From positions 3,685,405-3,749,404 of the forward strand of contig OY811992.1 of NCBI GenBank assembly GCA_963681505.1: DNA of 64,000 bases, given 5' to 3'. Shown here piece after piece: positions 11,430-23,100 of the stretch. Each line of letters opens with the position of its first letter. Positions within the stretch are counted from its first letter, which is position 1. The stretch is from Eunapius fragilis (Eukaryota > Porifera > Demospongiae > Spongillida > Spongillidae). Both the position numbers and the translations under genes were made by a program. The notes beneath the pieces are model-generated. The model was not told where the DNA came from. It saw only the letters and a program-made list of their open reading frames with translations, and did no database searches.

Positions 11430-12450
11430 TACGGACGTGGTCCCAGGCAAGCACATTGGCAGAGGTTTAAAAAAAAACATCCCAGAGCTTATTATATGGT
11501 GCGACACCACATCCCCTCCATGCTTACAACTGAACTGAAGCATGATGGCCAAAGTTATCCAGCACAAAGGAAGGGCAGTGGCAACTTTGGCCTTGGACAA
11601 CCAGGATATACCCAACCACCACTTTAGTGCCACTTGAAATCCCGCCAGCTCCAAGTCAAGGGGATGGAGTGACGGACAGCCAGGCAGAGGCATGCGGGGA
11701 AGAGAAGGACAAAGGACGAGCCCTGTCAGTCAATGTTGCACTTTTAAATGGTTACTCAACTGTTGGTCTTCAATCTTGGAAGATAAAACCTGTGAGAGAG
11801 AGAATTATCTACTGACTCAGGTGAGGGAATTCTGGGGGTCTATAAGACTGTTGCAAAGGTCAACTGAAGAGGATAGATACTTACCTGACAAAGGGGAAAG
11901 GCCAGAAGATTGAAATGAGCAATGTATGCTACAGGGGAATGACAAGATGGGTGTCAAAGCCCTAAGCCCCCCCCCCCCCCTTTTAAGCTACGTTGTGTTT
12001 GCCAGAAGCATCCACTGCAGTACATTCTGGGAAAGATTTGCTGCATGCAATTGTCAAACAGAGCAAAGGCCTCCTTAACTAGGGAAGGTGGGGGGTATTG
12101 CTAGATAGGTGTACCAGTCTACAAAAGCTCAAATATTGTCTAAGGAGAAGTAAGGTTACCTGGTGGTCGATATAACCTACTGCTTCCAACTGCTGAAGTA
12201 ACTTGGAAGCCTTGGACCGCCTCTGGGCCCACAAACTTTCCGCATAACACTAGGTTGCCTATGGGGGCCCCCAAGGTCTCAAAATGGAGCACGTTGGATT
12301 GTTTCATTTTATCTGGGAAGGTACTGAGATCACACTTGACGATGTTTATGTGAAGACCCAGTGGTGGTCCACGCGGTCTTGGATAATGGCGAGAACATGA
12401 GCAATGGCTGCAGTGGGGGCAGCAACTACCCCATCATTGATGTACCATTA
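11430..12450 (-). mobile_element. Degenerate reverse-transcriptase element
   Basis: On the minus strand, 12450 to about 12080 reads as a broken reverse transcriptase. YINDGVVAAP sits where the catalytic Y-x-D-D-G box is expected. After a frameshift come GPPLGLHINIVKC, LGAPIGN and a Leu-rich stretch ending LLLLRQYLSFCRLVHL. Farther along (11693-11421), FQVALKWWLG and CKHGGDVVSHH match the conserved C-terminal portion of the same invertebrate element family as I remember it. Stops, frameshifts and an unrecognisable middle (about 11700-12050) show it is dead. Whether the element is LTR, non-LTR or tyrosine-recombinase type cannot be judged from this fragment. Confidence 0.65.
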
Positions 12451-12699
12451 GGGACGTTCCTATGAAATTCCAATAATAATGTTACATTTGTAATGGAATT
12501 CGTTTGAAAGTTATTTTAAGCCTCAGCATTTGCAACCAGAGTTTTGACAGTAAACATAACAGTTACACTGGTTCCTACGATGGCATAGCGTCTAACTCGA
12601 GTCCCACAGGATATGTAGCAACCCACTTGCATATATATGTTATTACAATGTGTTAAAAACCATACCTATTAACCTATTCATGTATACATATGCACAGAC

Positions 12700-15600
12700 A
12701 TGGCAACAAAGAATGCCTCCTGTAAGGCAGGAATGCTACTACTAACACTCACTGTTTTGATCTCCATCAAACCTCTGCATGCTAACATGGTGAGTGTATA
12801 TTATGTCACTCCAAATATAACTGCCTGCCACGAAAACATGACTGTGTGTGAAGAATTGGACACATATGCAAAATATGCATCATTGTATTTCCAACCAAAC
12901 TCTGTGTTCATCCTTCTGCCTGGAACACATCTGCTTACTACTGAGCTTTATGTTGAGAACAGTTCAAATATCACCATCAACACATACAGAAATTATGCTA
13001 ATATCAAATGTACAAATTCAGCGTTTTTTTCGTTTTCTGGAGTAAGCAACTTACTGCTCTCCGGATTAAGGGTATCTAATTGTGGATTCAACTTTTTCTC
13101 ATCGAACAAAAATACTGCCACTTTTCTTCCAATAAAATTTTTTAATAAATTGATATGGGTGAACAGCGTTGTCTCTTTGAACTGTTGTAGTTTGAACAGC
13201 CCTTCCGAATCACTCATCATTAACTCAAATGTTTCAATCACTAGCTGTGATTTACAACTGTACGAAGTGCAGATTTTTTCCTCAACAATGATGGTTTACC
13301 AGAGCACTTGCAGTGAATTTACTATCATGGTTTCTAATTCTTCTACTGGTATTGTACAAAGCAATTTTACAAATGTACACATACTTCTTGCATCAAGTAG
13401 TCTATTAACAGTGAATGGTACACACTTCACTCACTCTAATGTTTTTGCTGAAGAAAGTACAATTTTTATTTATGGAGTGAATAATGCCTTCAGTAGTAAC
13501 GGAATTATTTCACAATCAAATTCTCCTATAATGCTCATATCATCTGTACTTAATGTTGCTGCTCAATCTAACATCACATTTACTGGAAATTATGCTACAA
13601 ATGGAGGTGCACTCTACTTGGACTCACATTCCAACATCAGCATTACATTACCCACTACAGTATATTTCATCAATAACACAGCCTTTGTGAGTGGTGGTGC
13701 AATATATGTGGAGGACACCCAGAGCCAGAACAAGCAGCCATCTTGCTTCTTTCAGGTTAACAGTGCTAACCACACCCTGACCCCATCATTCATCTTTGAA
13801 CAGAACAGTGCACAGCAAGCAGGTAGTGTGCTCTATGGAGGTAACATAGACACCTGTACCCTGAGTTGTGATGGACTACCTCCTGAGTACCAAAGTACAT
13901 GTCATAACGCCAATTCTAACATTTCTGGTATTGTGTTTGATGCCATCACAACCATTGGAGCTCAAGCCAATCAGACAGAAGTCATATCTACTATTTCCTC
14001 TGACCCTTGCACTGCTGTATTGTGTAATAACAGCAGTGACACATACTCCATATACCCTGGTCAGAGCATTTTTCTCTCTCTTCAAACAGTGGGACAGCGG
14101 AATGGCATATGCCCAACAGGTCTTTCAATATATGAGACTAAATACAATAAGGTATTGGAGTTTCTACGGACTGGAGAGTCTTGCACCTTAATCAACATTT
14201 CATTTCCCTTGTATGAAGTAAACAAGATTGCTATACAACCTCAAACAGCATTCAGCTGCCATTCAAAATACACAGTAAACACAGTTTCTGTATCAGTGAT
14301 GTACATACCAGGATGCCCATCTGGTTTCTACCTTGTCAATAACTCAATAGGTGTATATTGCACCTGCATTGCACTACTCATTAATAAAGGTATTAATTGT
14401 GACCTCAATAATGAAACTATCACAATACAAGGTCTGGAATGGATCGGAAATTTGTCAACACTAGGACCACAACATGATGTCATTGCATTTGCCTCAGTTG
14501 TCCATTCGACTACTGCACAAATGGAAGGCCTGTCAATATTTCGCTGGATACTGTGGGTCAGAATGCACAGTGCAGTAATAATCGCCGTAATGTGCTCTGT
14601 GGAGAGTGTAATGATGGTTTCAGTGCTTCACTGGGGTCCTCTAACTGCAAGAAGTGCTCTAATGATTGGCTAGCTCTGTTGGTGGTGTTTGCTGTGATGG
14701 GTGTGGCCTTAGTGCTCTTTCTTTTTGTCACCAATCTCACTGTCCCCACAGGAACCATCAATGGGCTCATCTTTTATGCCAACATTGTAGGAAGTAATAA
14801 GGACATATTTTTCAAACAGGCACAGGGTGGCTTTGCAACATTTCTTCAAACATTCATTGCATGGATGAACTTAGACTTTGGAATTGAAGTATGTTTCTAT
14901 GACGGCATGGATAACTATGCCAAAGCTTGGCTCCAGTTTATGTTTCCAACCTACATATTAACATTGGTTGGCATTTTCATACTCATAGGTCGATATTCAC
15001 AAGCCATATCTAATATGTGCCGATATAATGCTGTTCCTGTGGTAGCAACACTCTTATATCTTTCCTATGCAAAGTTGATACAAACCACCATCATCATATT
15101 TGCACCTGCTACACTTGAACTCTCTGACAACAAAGGATGGTGGTATGTGTGGCAATATGATGGCAACATTGAATATTTAGGTAGCAAGCATGCATGGCTA
15201 TTTGTATTTGGTTTGCTTGTTACCGTGGGACTGATCATTCCCTATACTAGCCTGATACTTCTATCACCATGTCTGCAGTCATGGTCTCATCGGAGATATC
15301 TCACGTGGGTGAATAAACTCAAACCATTCCTGGACTGCCACCAAGCTGGCTTTAAGGATAAATATCGCTACTGGATTGGTGTTCTCTTAGTAGTTCGCAT
15401 TGGGCTATACATTGTGTTCACGTTAATTCAAGATTCCAACACAAAGCTTGATGTCATCATCACTGTTGTCATGTTGTACACCACTGTGGTATGCTCCCTA
15501 TCTGTGTACAAGGACTGGCGGGTGCAGACCCTTGAGGTGTTCTTCATGCTAAATATGATATTCCTTGCACTATCATGTTATCAAAGCAAGAGCACTAATG

Positions 15601-15845
15601 GCCTAGTTATGCAATTTCTTATTGCTAATGCCTTTGTGTGCTTTGTTTTCATGGATCTGTGGCAGCTGTCAAAGAGGTACCTACATCTGTGTAAGAGAAT
15701 TAAAGATAGGATTATTTCCAGTCGTACTGAAGAGAAGCATCTATGTAATGCACCAGCACCTTATGTTGTTACCTATGGGACAAGGGATAAACCATTAAAC
15801 ATGTTTCGTGAGCCCCTAATGGATGATGATGAACAAGGAGATTGA
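12700..15845 (+). CDS. Pmp-like beta-helix/multi-membrane protein, full length but frameshifted
   Basis: A single long exon. ATG at 12700 opens a signal peptide (hydrophobic core LLLTLTVLISI, residues ~13-24), followed by ~480 residues of Asn/Ser/Thr-rich sequence with beta-helix style repeats (GGALYLDSHSNISI, SGGAIYVEDT at ~305-345). A Cys-containing domain comes next, then about eight or nine membrane helices and an acidic tail ending at 15845. The frame changes by one base at about 14494-14498: upstream frame gives IAFAS, downstream frame gives CPFDYCTNGR and CGECNDGF, both conserved-looking. The gene is therefore either a very young pseudogene or carries a sequence error; no splice signals fit an intron there. 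The product would be a type I-like start with a polytopic C-terminus; function is unknown. Its 3' third is duplicated at 1-1199 and 2719-3224, and an internal piece at 39545-39812. Confidence 0.75.
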
Positions 15846-17114
15846 AGATTCCATAAACCAGGCTATGTCATTATTGGGTGCTCGATGCAACAATTTAAAT
15901 TATAATTTGTATGTTCTTTACCTGATGCCACTTTTTTTCTCCTGTGAACTCATGTCAAGAAATAATGGACAGCACTCTGCAAGACCATTGTAGTGATGTG
16001 GAATGATTCCCAGTTAGATACAAGTACATGTGTAGCAATTAATTATACATAATCATTGAGTATGATGTGTCTTGGTTATAAAGTAACAATGTTTGTAATG
16101 TGTTTGGTATGGATGACATATAATGTGATGTATGGAGCCTAGACAGTAACCTTCAATGTCACAGTCACTTCACCCTTACCCCAGAACAATGCATGCAGCA
16201 GCAGCTATTGATAGCAACGAAGTCGTGTAGGTTCTTTAGGTATGGGTCACCTAAGCCATTAGGGTAGCGTTTATGTAGGCTCCATTTTTTCACAGGCTTT
16301 TTGAATCCAACCCAAAAAACACTTTTGCAAAGTTTCCTCTGGCTTGTTCATGGTACCTTTGGCACCATGTTGCGACCGCTGAATGTAGAAAAACACAATT
16401 TCCAACGACACACCAGATGCCAGGAGTTCAAGTAGACCTAGCCATAAAAACATATTGATAACTGGGGGAAGGAGGGTCAGTGTGTTTTCTCTCGTTGTGC
16501 TTCTCTGCTAATATGCATATGGCCACCTCAACATGTCACTAGTGCATAGTGAGGTCTGCGCATGGGAAGGGATAGTCACTGTAGGTTGAATATTATTATC
16601 AATGACTTGCTAATAGATTTTGATCTGTTCGACCAGTAATGAGATACTCGTTTTAAATCATTTAATTTAAAAGGGGAATCGATCAATGGTCAAGTTGTGC
16701 TTGTCAATGGATCATGCATGATCATGATGGAGTAAAAATAGAAATAAGAGGTGGTAATATCTAAAGTGTTTATCAAATACACAAGATGGCCATAATGGCA
16801 AGTGAAGGACTGGTACTGATGCAATGTGTAACAACACTTAAGTCCCTCCCCACAGGGTAGGGTGGGGTGGAAAACTGAAGTCCCTCCCCACAGGGTGTGA
16901 AACATTCCAACATTCCAATTGATTAAGTAATGGGTAACTGAAATTACCACATTACAGTCGGCCATATTGATTGATGAGAATATCATAATGAAGTAATGAA
17001 TACAAAAAAAAAAGCAAAAGGTTTATGGTAATTTTAAAAAAGCCTTGCTTCAGTACGTGGGACTGCCAGATATGGAAGTGTCGGTACACAATAACATGTT
17101 GGTGCAGTGATGAA
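15846..17114. other. Spacer between Pmp-like gene and SMC6, no gene
   Basis: Holds the 3' flank of the Pmp-like gene, a single 67-bp unit (16201-16266) and SMC6 3' flank. It is collinear with 2888-4776 apart from indels. The two genes converge here (plus and minus strand). Confidence 0.6.
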
Positions 17115-20100
17115 TTAAGTCACATCCTCCAGTGTGGTCTGTGACCTGTCGGGCTCATGTAGTCGCATGATGCGAACATTTTGACGACTAGCTCCACCCA
17201 GCTCACTAGGGGGAAAGGGAGAGGGTCAGCTGTATGGACATGACTTGCACCAGAAGTCTTACTGCATATCCTGAGGAGTGAGGAAGATGAACTGTCGTCT
17301 GCACTCCTCGTCCGCATACTTGAGCATTGAAGTCATCGCTATCTGTCGGTTCAGCATGTCCTGCGGCAAGAAATGATAATAATAATAATAGTAAACAAGG
17401 GGGAGGAGGAACACATGGGCAATGGCATGAGAGAGACTGGGGACCAGCACCTACCATAAAAACGTCAAACTCGTCCAAAATGCGAAATGGGGCCTCCATA
17501 GCGTTCCACAGAGACATGATGAAGCACACGGTGGTGAAAGAACGCTCCCCGCCAGACAAGGATTGCGTGTTCTTGGTGGCCGAAGCCTTCTCTGTGGTGT
17601 CCACTTGCACCTAACAGTGGGTGGGGCAGGTGGATCGCTAAACACCCCCTCCCCTATTGTGCAGCGTCCACCTTACAGTGATAACCAGAGACTGGTTCTC
17701 AAAGTTGATCTTCAGTTTCCCATCATAGCCCCTCCGGCTTAGCAACTGCTGGAAGCTTAGCTTTGCCCTGTGGACGGTCGACTCTCTCAACACCTCGTAC
17801 TTCTCCACGCGTTTTTTGTATCCATCCAGCATGGACTGGGGAGGAGGAGCGGAAGTAAATTGAGGTACATTGTTGTCTCCAGCACTACTGTTCATACGCA
17901 CTGCCAGCCATCAGGGGACATTGGTACTACTGATGTATGGATCAGGGGACATTGGAACTACTGATGGATGGATCAGGGCACATGGGTACTACTGATGGAT
18001 GGATCAGGGGACATGGGTACTACTGATGGATGGATCAGGGGACATGGGTACTACTGATGGATGGATCAGGGGACATTGGTACTACTGATGGATGGATCAG
18101 GGGACATGGGTACTACTGATGGATGGATCAGGGGACATGGGTACTACTGATGGATGGACCAGGGGACATTTGTACTACTGACGGATGGATCAGGGCTAAA
18201 AATACCTTGTAGGCTCTTTTGTATCCAGATATCTCTTCACCAAGCTTCTTGCAGTGGTTGAACACATCGATATATTTCTGCTGCACTTCCTGTTTCTCAG
18301 CCAACCTACAGTCATGGAATACATACGTGATCCTCAACTGCAACCACCACCCCTTATCTCAGTCCCAAATGATGCCCACCCTGGTCCTTTCTCTCTGACT
18401 TTCTGCTTCAGTTTCCCCATCTCGCGCTCAATACTCTTTGAGTCCCTAGTAGTTTCTATCCTCTCACAAGCCTCAGTGGCACGTCCAACGGCTTCTGTTA
18501 TCTTCTCTGTCAGTTCCTTGATCTTGTTCTCCTTATCAAATATGGTACTTCTGATATCCCCAACACGTTTTTCATACATTTCTGCCACACTCTGTGCCTT
18601 GCCTTGCTGGCGCTCCAACTCCAGAATCTTTCCCTGAGGAGGGAAGAAGTCATACAGCAGAGCATAAAGCCCCACCCTTTTATTTTAATGTACGGGTCAT
18701 GTTATCGCCATAACTGTGAATGCTTGTGTGTCCTTTATTTAATCTTTAAAATCATGTAGTAGTTCCATTTAATAAAGAAATTTCGTGAAAGTGTTCATGT
18801 ATAATGAGATACAATCGTCTGAACACCTTTTTCCAAATGGAGGTGGAGGGAAGGAGGAGGGGACTTACATCACATCCGCGATATTTTACGGAATATGGAA
18901 CCAACAATGCCCCCATTTCTCACTTTTAGACTTTCTATCTCTGTAGCAACATCTTCCACATTGCCTTCATGTGCCTGCATCTGAGCCTGGCACTGCCTCA
19001 CACCTCCCTCCAGTTCCCTGAGATGTCTTCCTTTGTCGTCTCTCTGCTCAGTGAGGTCTGCTACAACCTTCTTGCACTCCTCAATCTCCCCATCCTAAAT
19101 AGTGAGCACCCATGTGGTACAGTACAGATATGACCCGACAGATATCACCATACGTAGGTGGCTATATCTTGCTCTGTGTTCTCTTCAAGCGTTGCCTGCA
19201 AGTCACTGATCCTCTGTGTGTGGTTGTGAGAATAAATTTTTTAGAGTTCATGAGAATTTAGTTACAAAACAAGCCTCCCAACCCCCCCAAGTACATACAT
19301 ACATTGTTCTGTACAAAATGATGTTATGCTTTGATACAATCAACTGCCAACCCAAATAGGCTGGTTTAATTTTCAATTCCTGGCAGACAATGTAAACTTG
19401 GGAAAAAGCACAGACAATTGTCTACAACTCCCTGTGGTCACCACACACTCACACTGGTCACCACACATTCACAGTGGTCATCACATACTCCCAGTGGTCA
19501 CCACACACTCACAGTGGTCACCACACACTCCCAGTGGTCACCACACACTCACAGTGGTCACCCCATACTCCCAGTGGTCACCACATACTCCCAGTGGTCA
19601 CCACACACTCCCAGTGGTCACCACATACTCCCAGTGGTCACCACACACTCACAGTGGTCACCACATACTCCCATTGGTCACCACACACTCACAGTGGTCA
19701 CCACACACTCCCAGTGGTCACCACATACTCCCAGTGGTCACCACACACTCACAGTGGTCACCACACACTCCCAGTGGTCACCACACACTCACAGTGGTCA
19801 CCACACACTCACAGTGGTCACCACACACTCCCAGTGGTCACCACACAGTCAGTGGTCACCACACACTCCCAGTGGTCACCATACACTCACAGTGGTCACC
19901 ACACACTCCCAGTGGTCACCACACTCACACTGGTCACCACACACTCACAGTGGTCACCACATACTCCCAGTGGTCACCACATACTCCCAGTGGTCACCAC
20001 ACACTCCCAGTGGTCACCACATACTCCCAGTGGTCACCACACACTCACAGTGGTCACCACATACTCCCATTGGTCACCACACACTCACACTGGTCACCAC

Positions 20101-23100
20101 ACACTCCCAGTGGTCACCACATACTCCCAGTGGTCACCACACACTCACAGTGGTCACCACACTCCCAGTGGTCACCACATACTCCCATTGGTCACCACAT
20201 ACTCCCATTGGTCACCACACACTCACACTGGTCACCACACACTCCCAGTGGTCACCACATACTCACACTGGTCACCACATACTCACAGTGGTCACCACAC
20301 ACTCCCAGTGGTCACCACACACTCACAGTGGTCACCACACACTCCCAGTGGTCACCACATACTCCCAGTGGTCACCACATACTCACAGTGGTCACCACAC
20401 ACTCACAGTGGTCACCACACACTCACAGTGGTCACCACACACTCACAGTGGTCACCACACACTCACAGTGGTCACCACATACTCCCAGGGTCAAGTCACA
20501 TCAGTTCTATCAACTTTTGGCATGACATTGTCCAATCTTGCATCTTGTATGTATCATGAAGATGTGATAAAGTGCAAAGTTTGAGCTCTGTAACACTAAC
20601 CACATTTGAACTATAGCTTGTTGACATTTTTACCATTTATGGTTGCATTGTGTAAACCAGGGGGGCGTTTCTATTTACTAAGTCCTTAAGAATCGAGATG
20701 TATTACAAATAACCATGCCAATTTATAAAGTGTCATTGTATGCTTGTTTTGATGTGTCGTTTATTAAGCGTCATTAATAATGCTCGCGATAAACTAACCG
20801 TTAATGTGTGCTACGTTAATTACGTTTTTTAAAAAAACTCCCTTAAAAGAACCTCACAAATTTTATATAGGCACCATCCTCAGACCGCGAGCGATCAGGA
20901 AAAGCAATAGTTAGGCGGGGACCTTTGCGGGCTACGGAGATATAGGACCAAATCGGCGCTGTTTACAATATAGTTTTCACTGCACACGCTATCGTTTACA
21001 CAAGCGGTTTTGCGTATCTTACGTGTGGCATCTATTATGCGTGATGTGTAAACGATAGCGTGTTCAGTGAAAACTATATTGTAAACATCGCCGATTTGGT
21101 CCTATATCTCCGTAACCCGGATAGGTCCCTGCCTAACTATTGCTTTTTCTGATCGCTCGTGGTCTGAGCTCAGATGGTGCCTATATAAAATTTGTGAGGT
21201 TCTTTTAAGGGAGTTTTTTAAAAAACGTAGCACACATTAACGGTTAGTTTATCGCGAGCATTATTAATGGCGATTAATAAACGACACACCAAAACAAGCA
21301 TACAATGACACTTTATAAATTGGCATGGTTATTTGTACTACATCTCGATTCTTAAGGACTTAGTAAATCGAAACGCCCCTCTGGTTTACACAATTCAACC
21401 ATAAATGGTAAAAATGTCAACAAGCTATAGTTCAAATGTGGTTAGTGTTACAGAGCTCAAACTTTGCATTTCATCACATCTTCATGATACATACAAGATG
21501 GTTAGTTATGAACAAGATTGGACAAGGTCATGCCAAAAGTTGATAGAACTGATGTGACTTGACCCCTCAGTGGTCACCACATACTCACAGTGGTCACCAC
21601 ATACTCCCAGTGGTCACCACATACTCAGTGGTCACCACACACTCCCAGTGGTCACCACACACTCCCAGTGGTCACCACACACTTCCAGTGGTCACCACAC
21701 ACTCACAGTGGTCACCACACACTCACAGTGGTCACCACACTCACACTGGTCACCACACACTCACAGTGGCCCCACATACTCCCAGTGGTCACCACACACT
21801 CCCAGTGGTCACCACATACTCCCAGTGGTCACACACTCACAGTGGTCAACACACACTCCCAGTGGTCACCACACACTCACAGTGGTCACCATACACTCAC
21901 AGTGGTCACCACACACTCATAGTGGTCACCACACACTCACAGTGGTCACGACACACTCCCAGTGGTCACCACACACTCACAGTGGTCACCACATACTCAC
22001 AGTGGTCACCACATACTCACAGTGGTCACCACACACTCCCAGTGGTCACCACACACTCCCAGTGGTCACCACACACTCCCAGTGGTCACACACTCACAGT
22101 GGTCAACACACACTCCCAGTGGTCACCACACACTCACAGTGGTCACCATACACTCACAGTGGTCACCACACACTCATAGTGGTCACCACACACTCACAGT
22201 GGTCACGACACACTCCCAGTGGTCACCACACACTCCCAGTGGTCACCACATACTCACAGTGGTCACCACATACTCACAGTGGTCACCACACACTCCCAGT
22301 GGTCATCACACACTCCCAGTGGTCACCACACACTCACAGTGGTCACCACATACTCACAGTGGTCACCACATACTCACAGTGGTCACCACACACTCCCAGT
22401 GGTCACCACACACTCCCAGTGGTCACCACACACTCCCAGTGGTCACCACACACTCCCAGTGGTCACCACACACTCCCAGTGGTCACACACTCACAGTGGT
22501 CAACACACACTCCCAGTGGTCACCACACACTCACAGTGGTCACCATACACTCACAGTGGTCACCACACACTCATAGTGGTCACCACACACTCACAGTGGT
22601 CACGACACACTCCCAGTGGTCACCACACACTCACAGTGGTCACCACATACTCACAGTGGTCACCACATACTCACAGTGGTCACCACACACTCCCAGTGGT
22701 CACCACACACTCCCAGTGGTCACCACACACTCACAGTGGTCACCACACACTCAGTGGTCACCACACACTCGCAGTGGTCACCACACACTCGCAGTGGTCA
22801 CCACACACTCACAGTGGTCACGACACACTCCCAGTGGTCACCACACACTCACAGTGGTCACCACATACTCACAGTGGTCACCACATACTCACAGTGGTCA
22901 CCACACACTCCCAGTGGTCACCACACACTCCCAGTGGTCACCACACACTCCCAGTGGTCACACACTCACAGTGGTCAACACACACTCCCAGTGGTCACCA
23001 CACACTCACAGTGGTCACCATACACTCACAGTGGTCACCACACACTCATAGTGGTCACCACACACTCACAGTGGTCACGACACACTCCCAGTGGTCACCA

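Noticed and set aside
18870-18923. Longer form of SMC6 exon 20 using a GTAAGT donor downstream
   Set aside because: It would include an in-frame TGA and join the next exon out of phase; the GTGAGA donor at 18923 fits.
19398-20584. Three overlapping plus-strand open frames of 360-390 codons ([14 protein letters not shown]-type)
   Set aside because: They are the three readings of a 20-bp minisatellite that has no plus-strand stop. No start context, no non-repeat sequence, and they lie inside an SMC6 intron.
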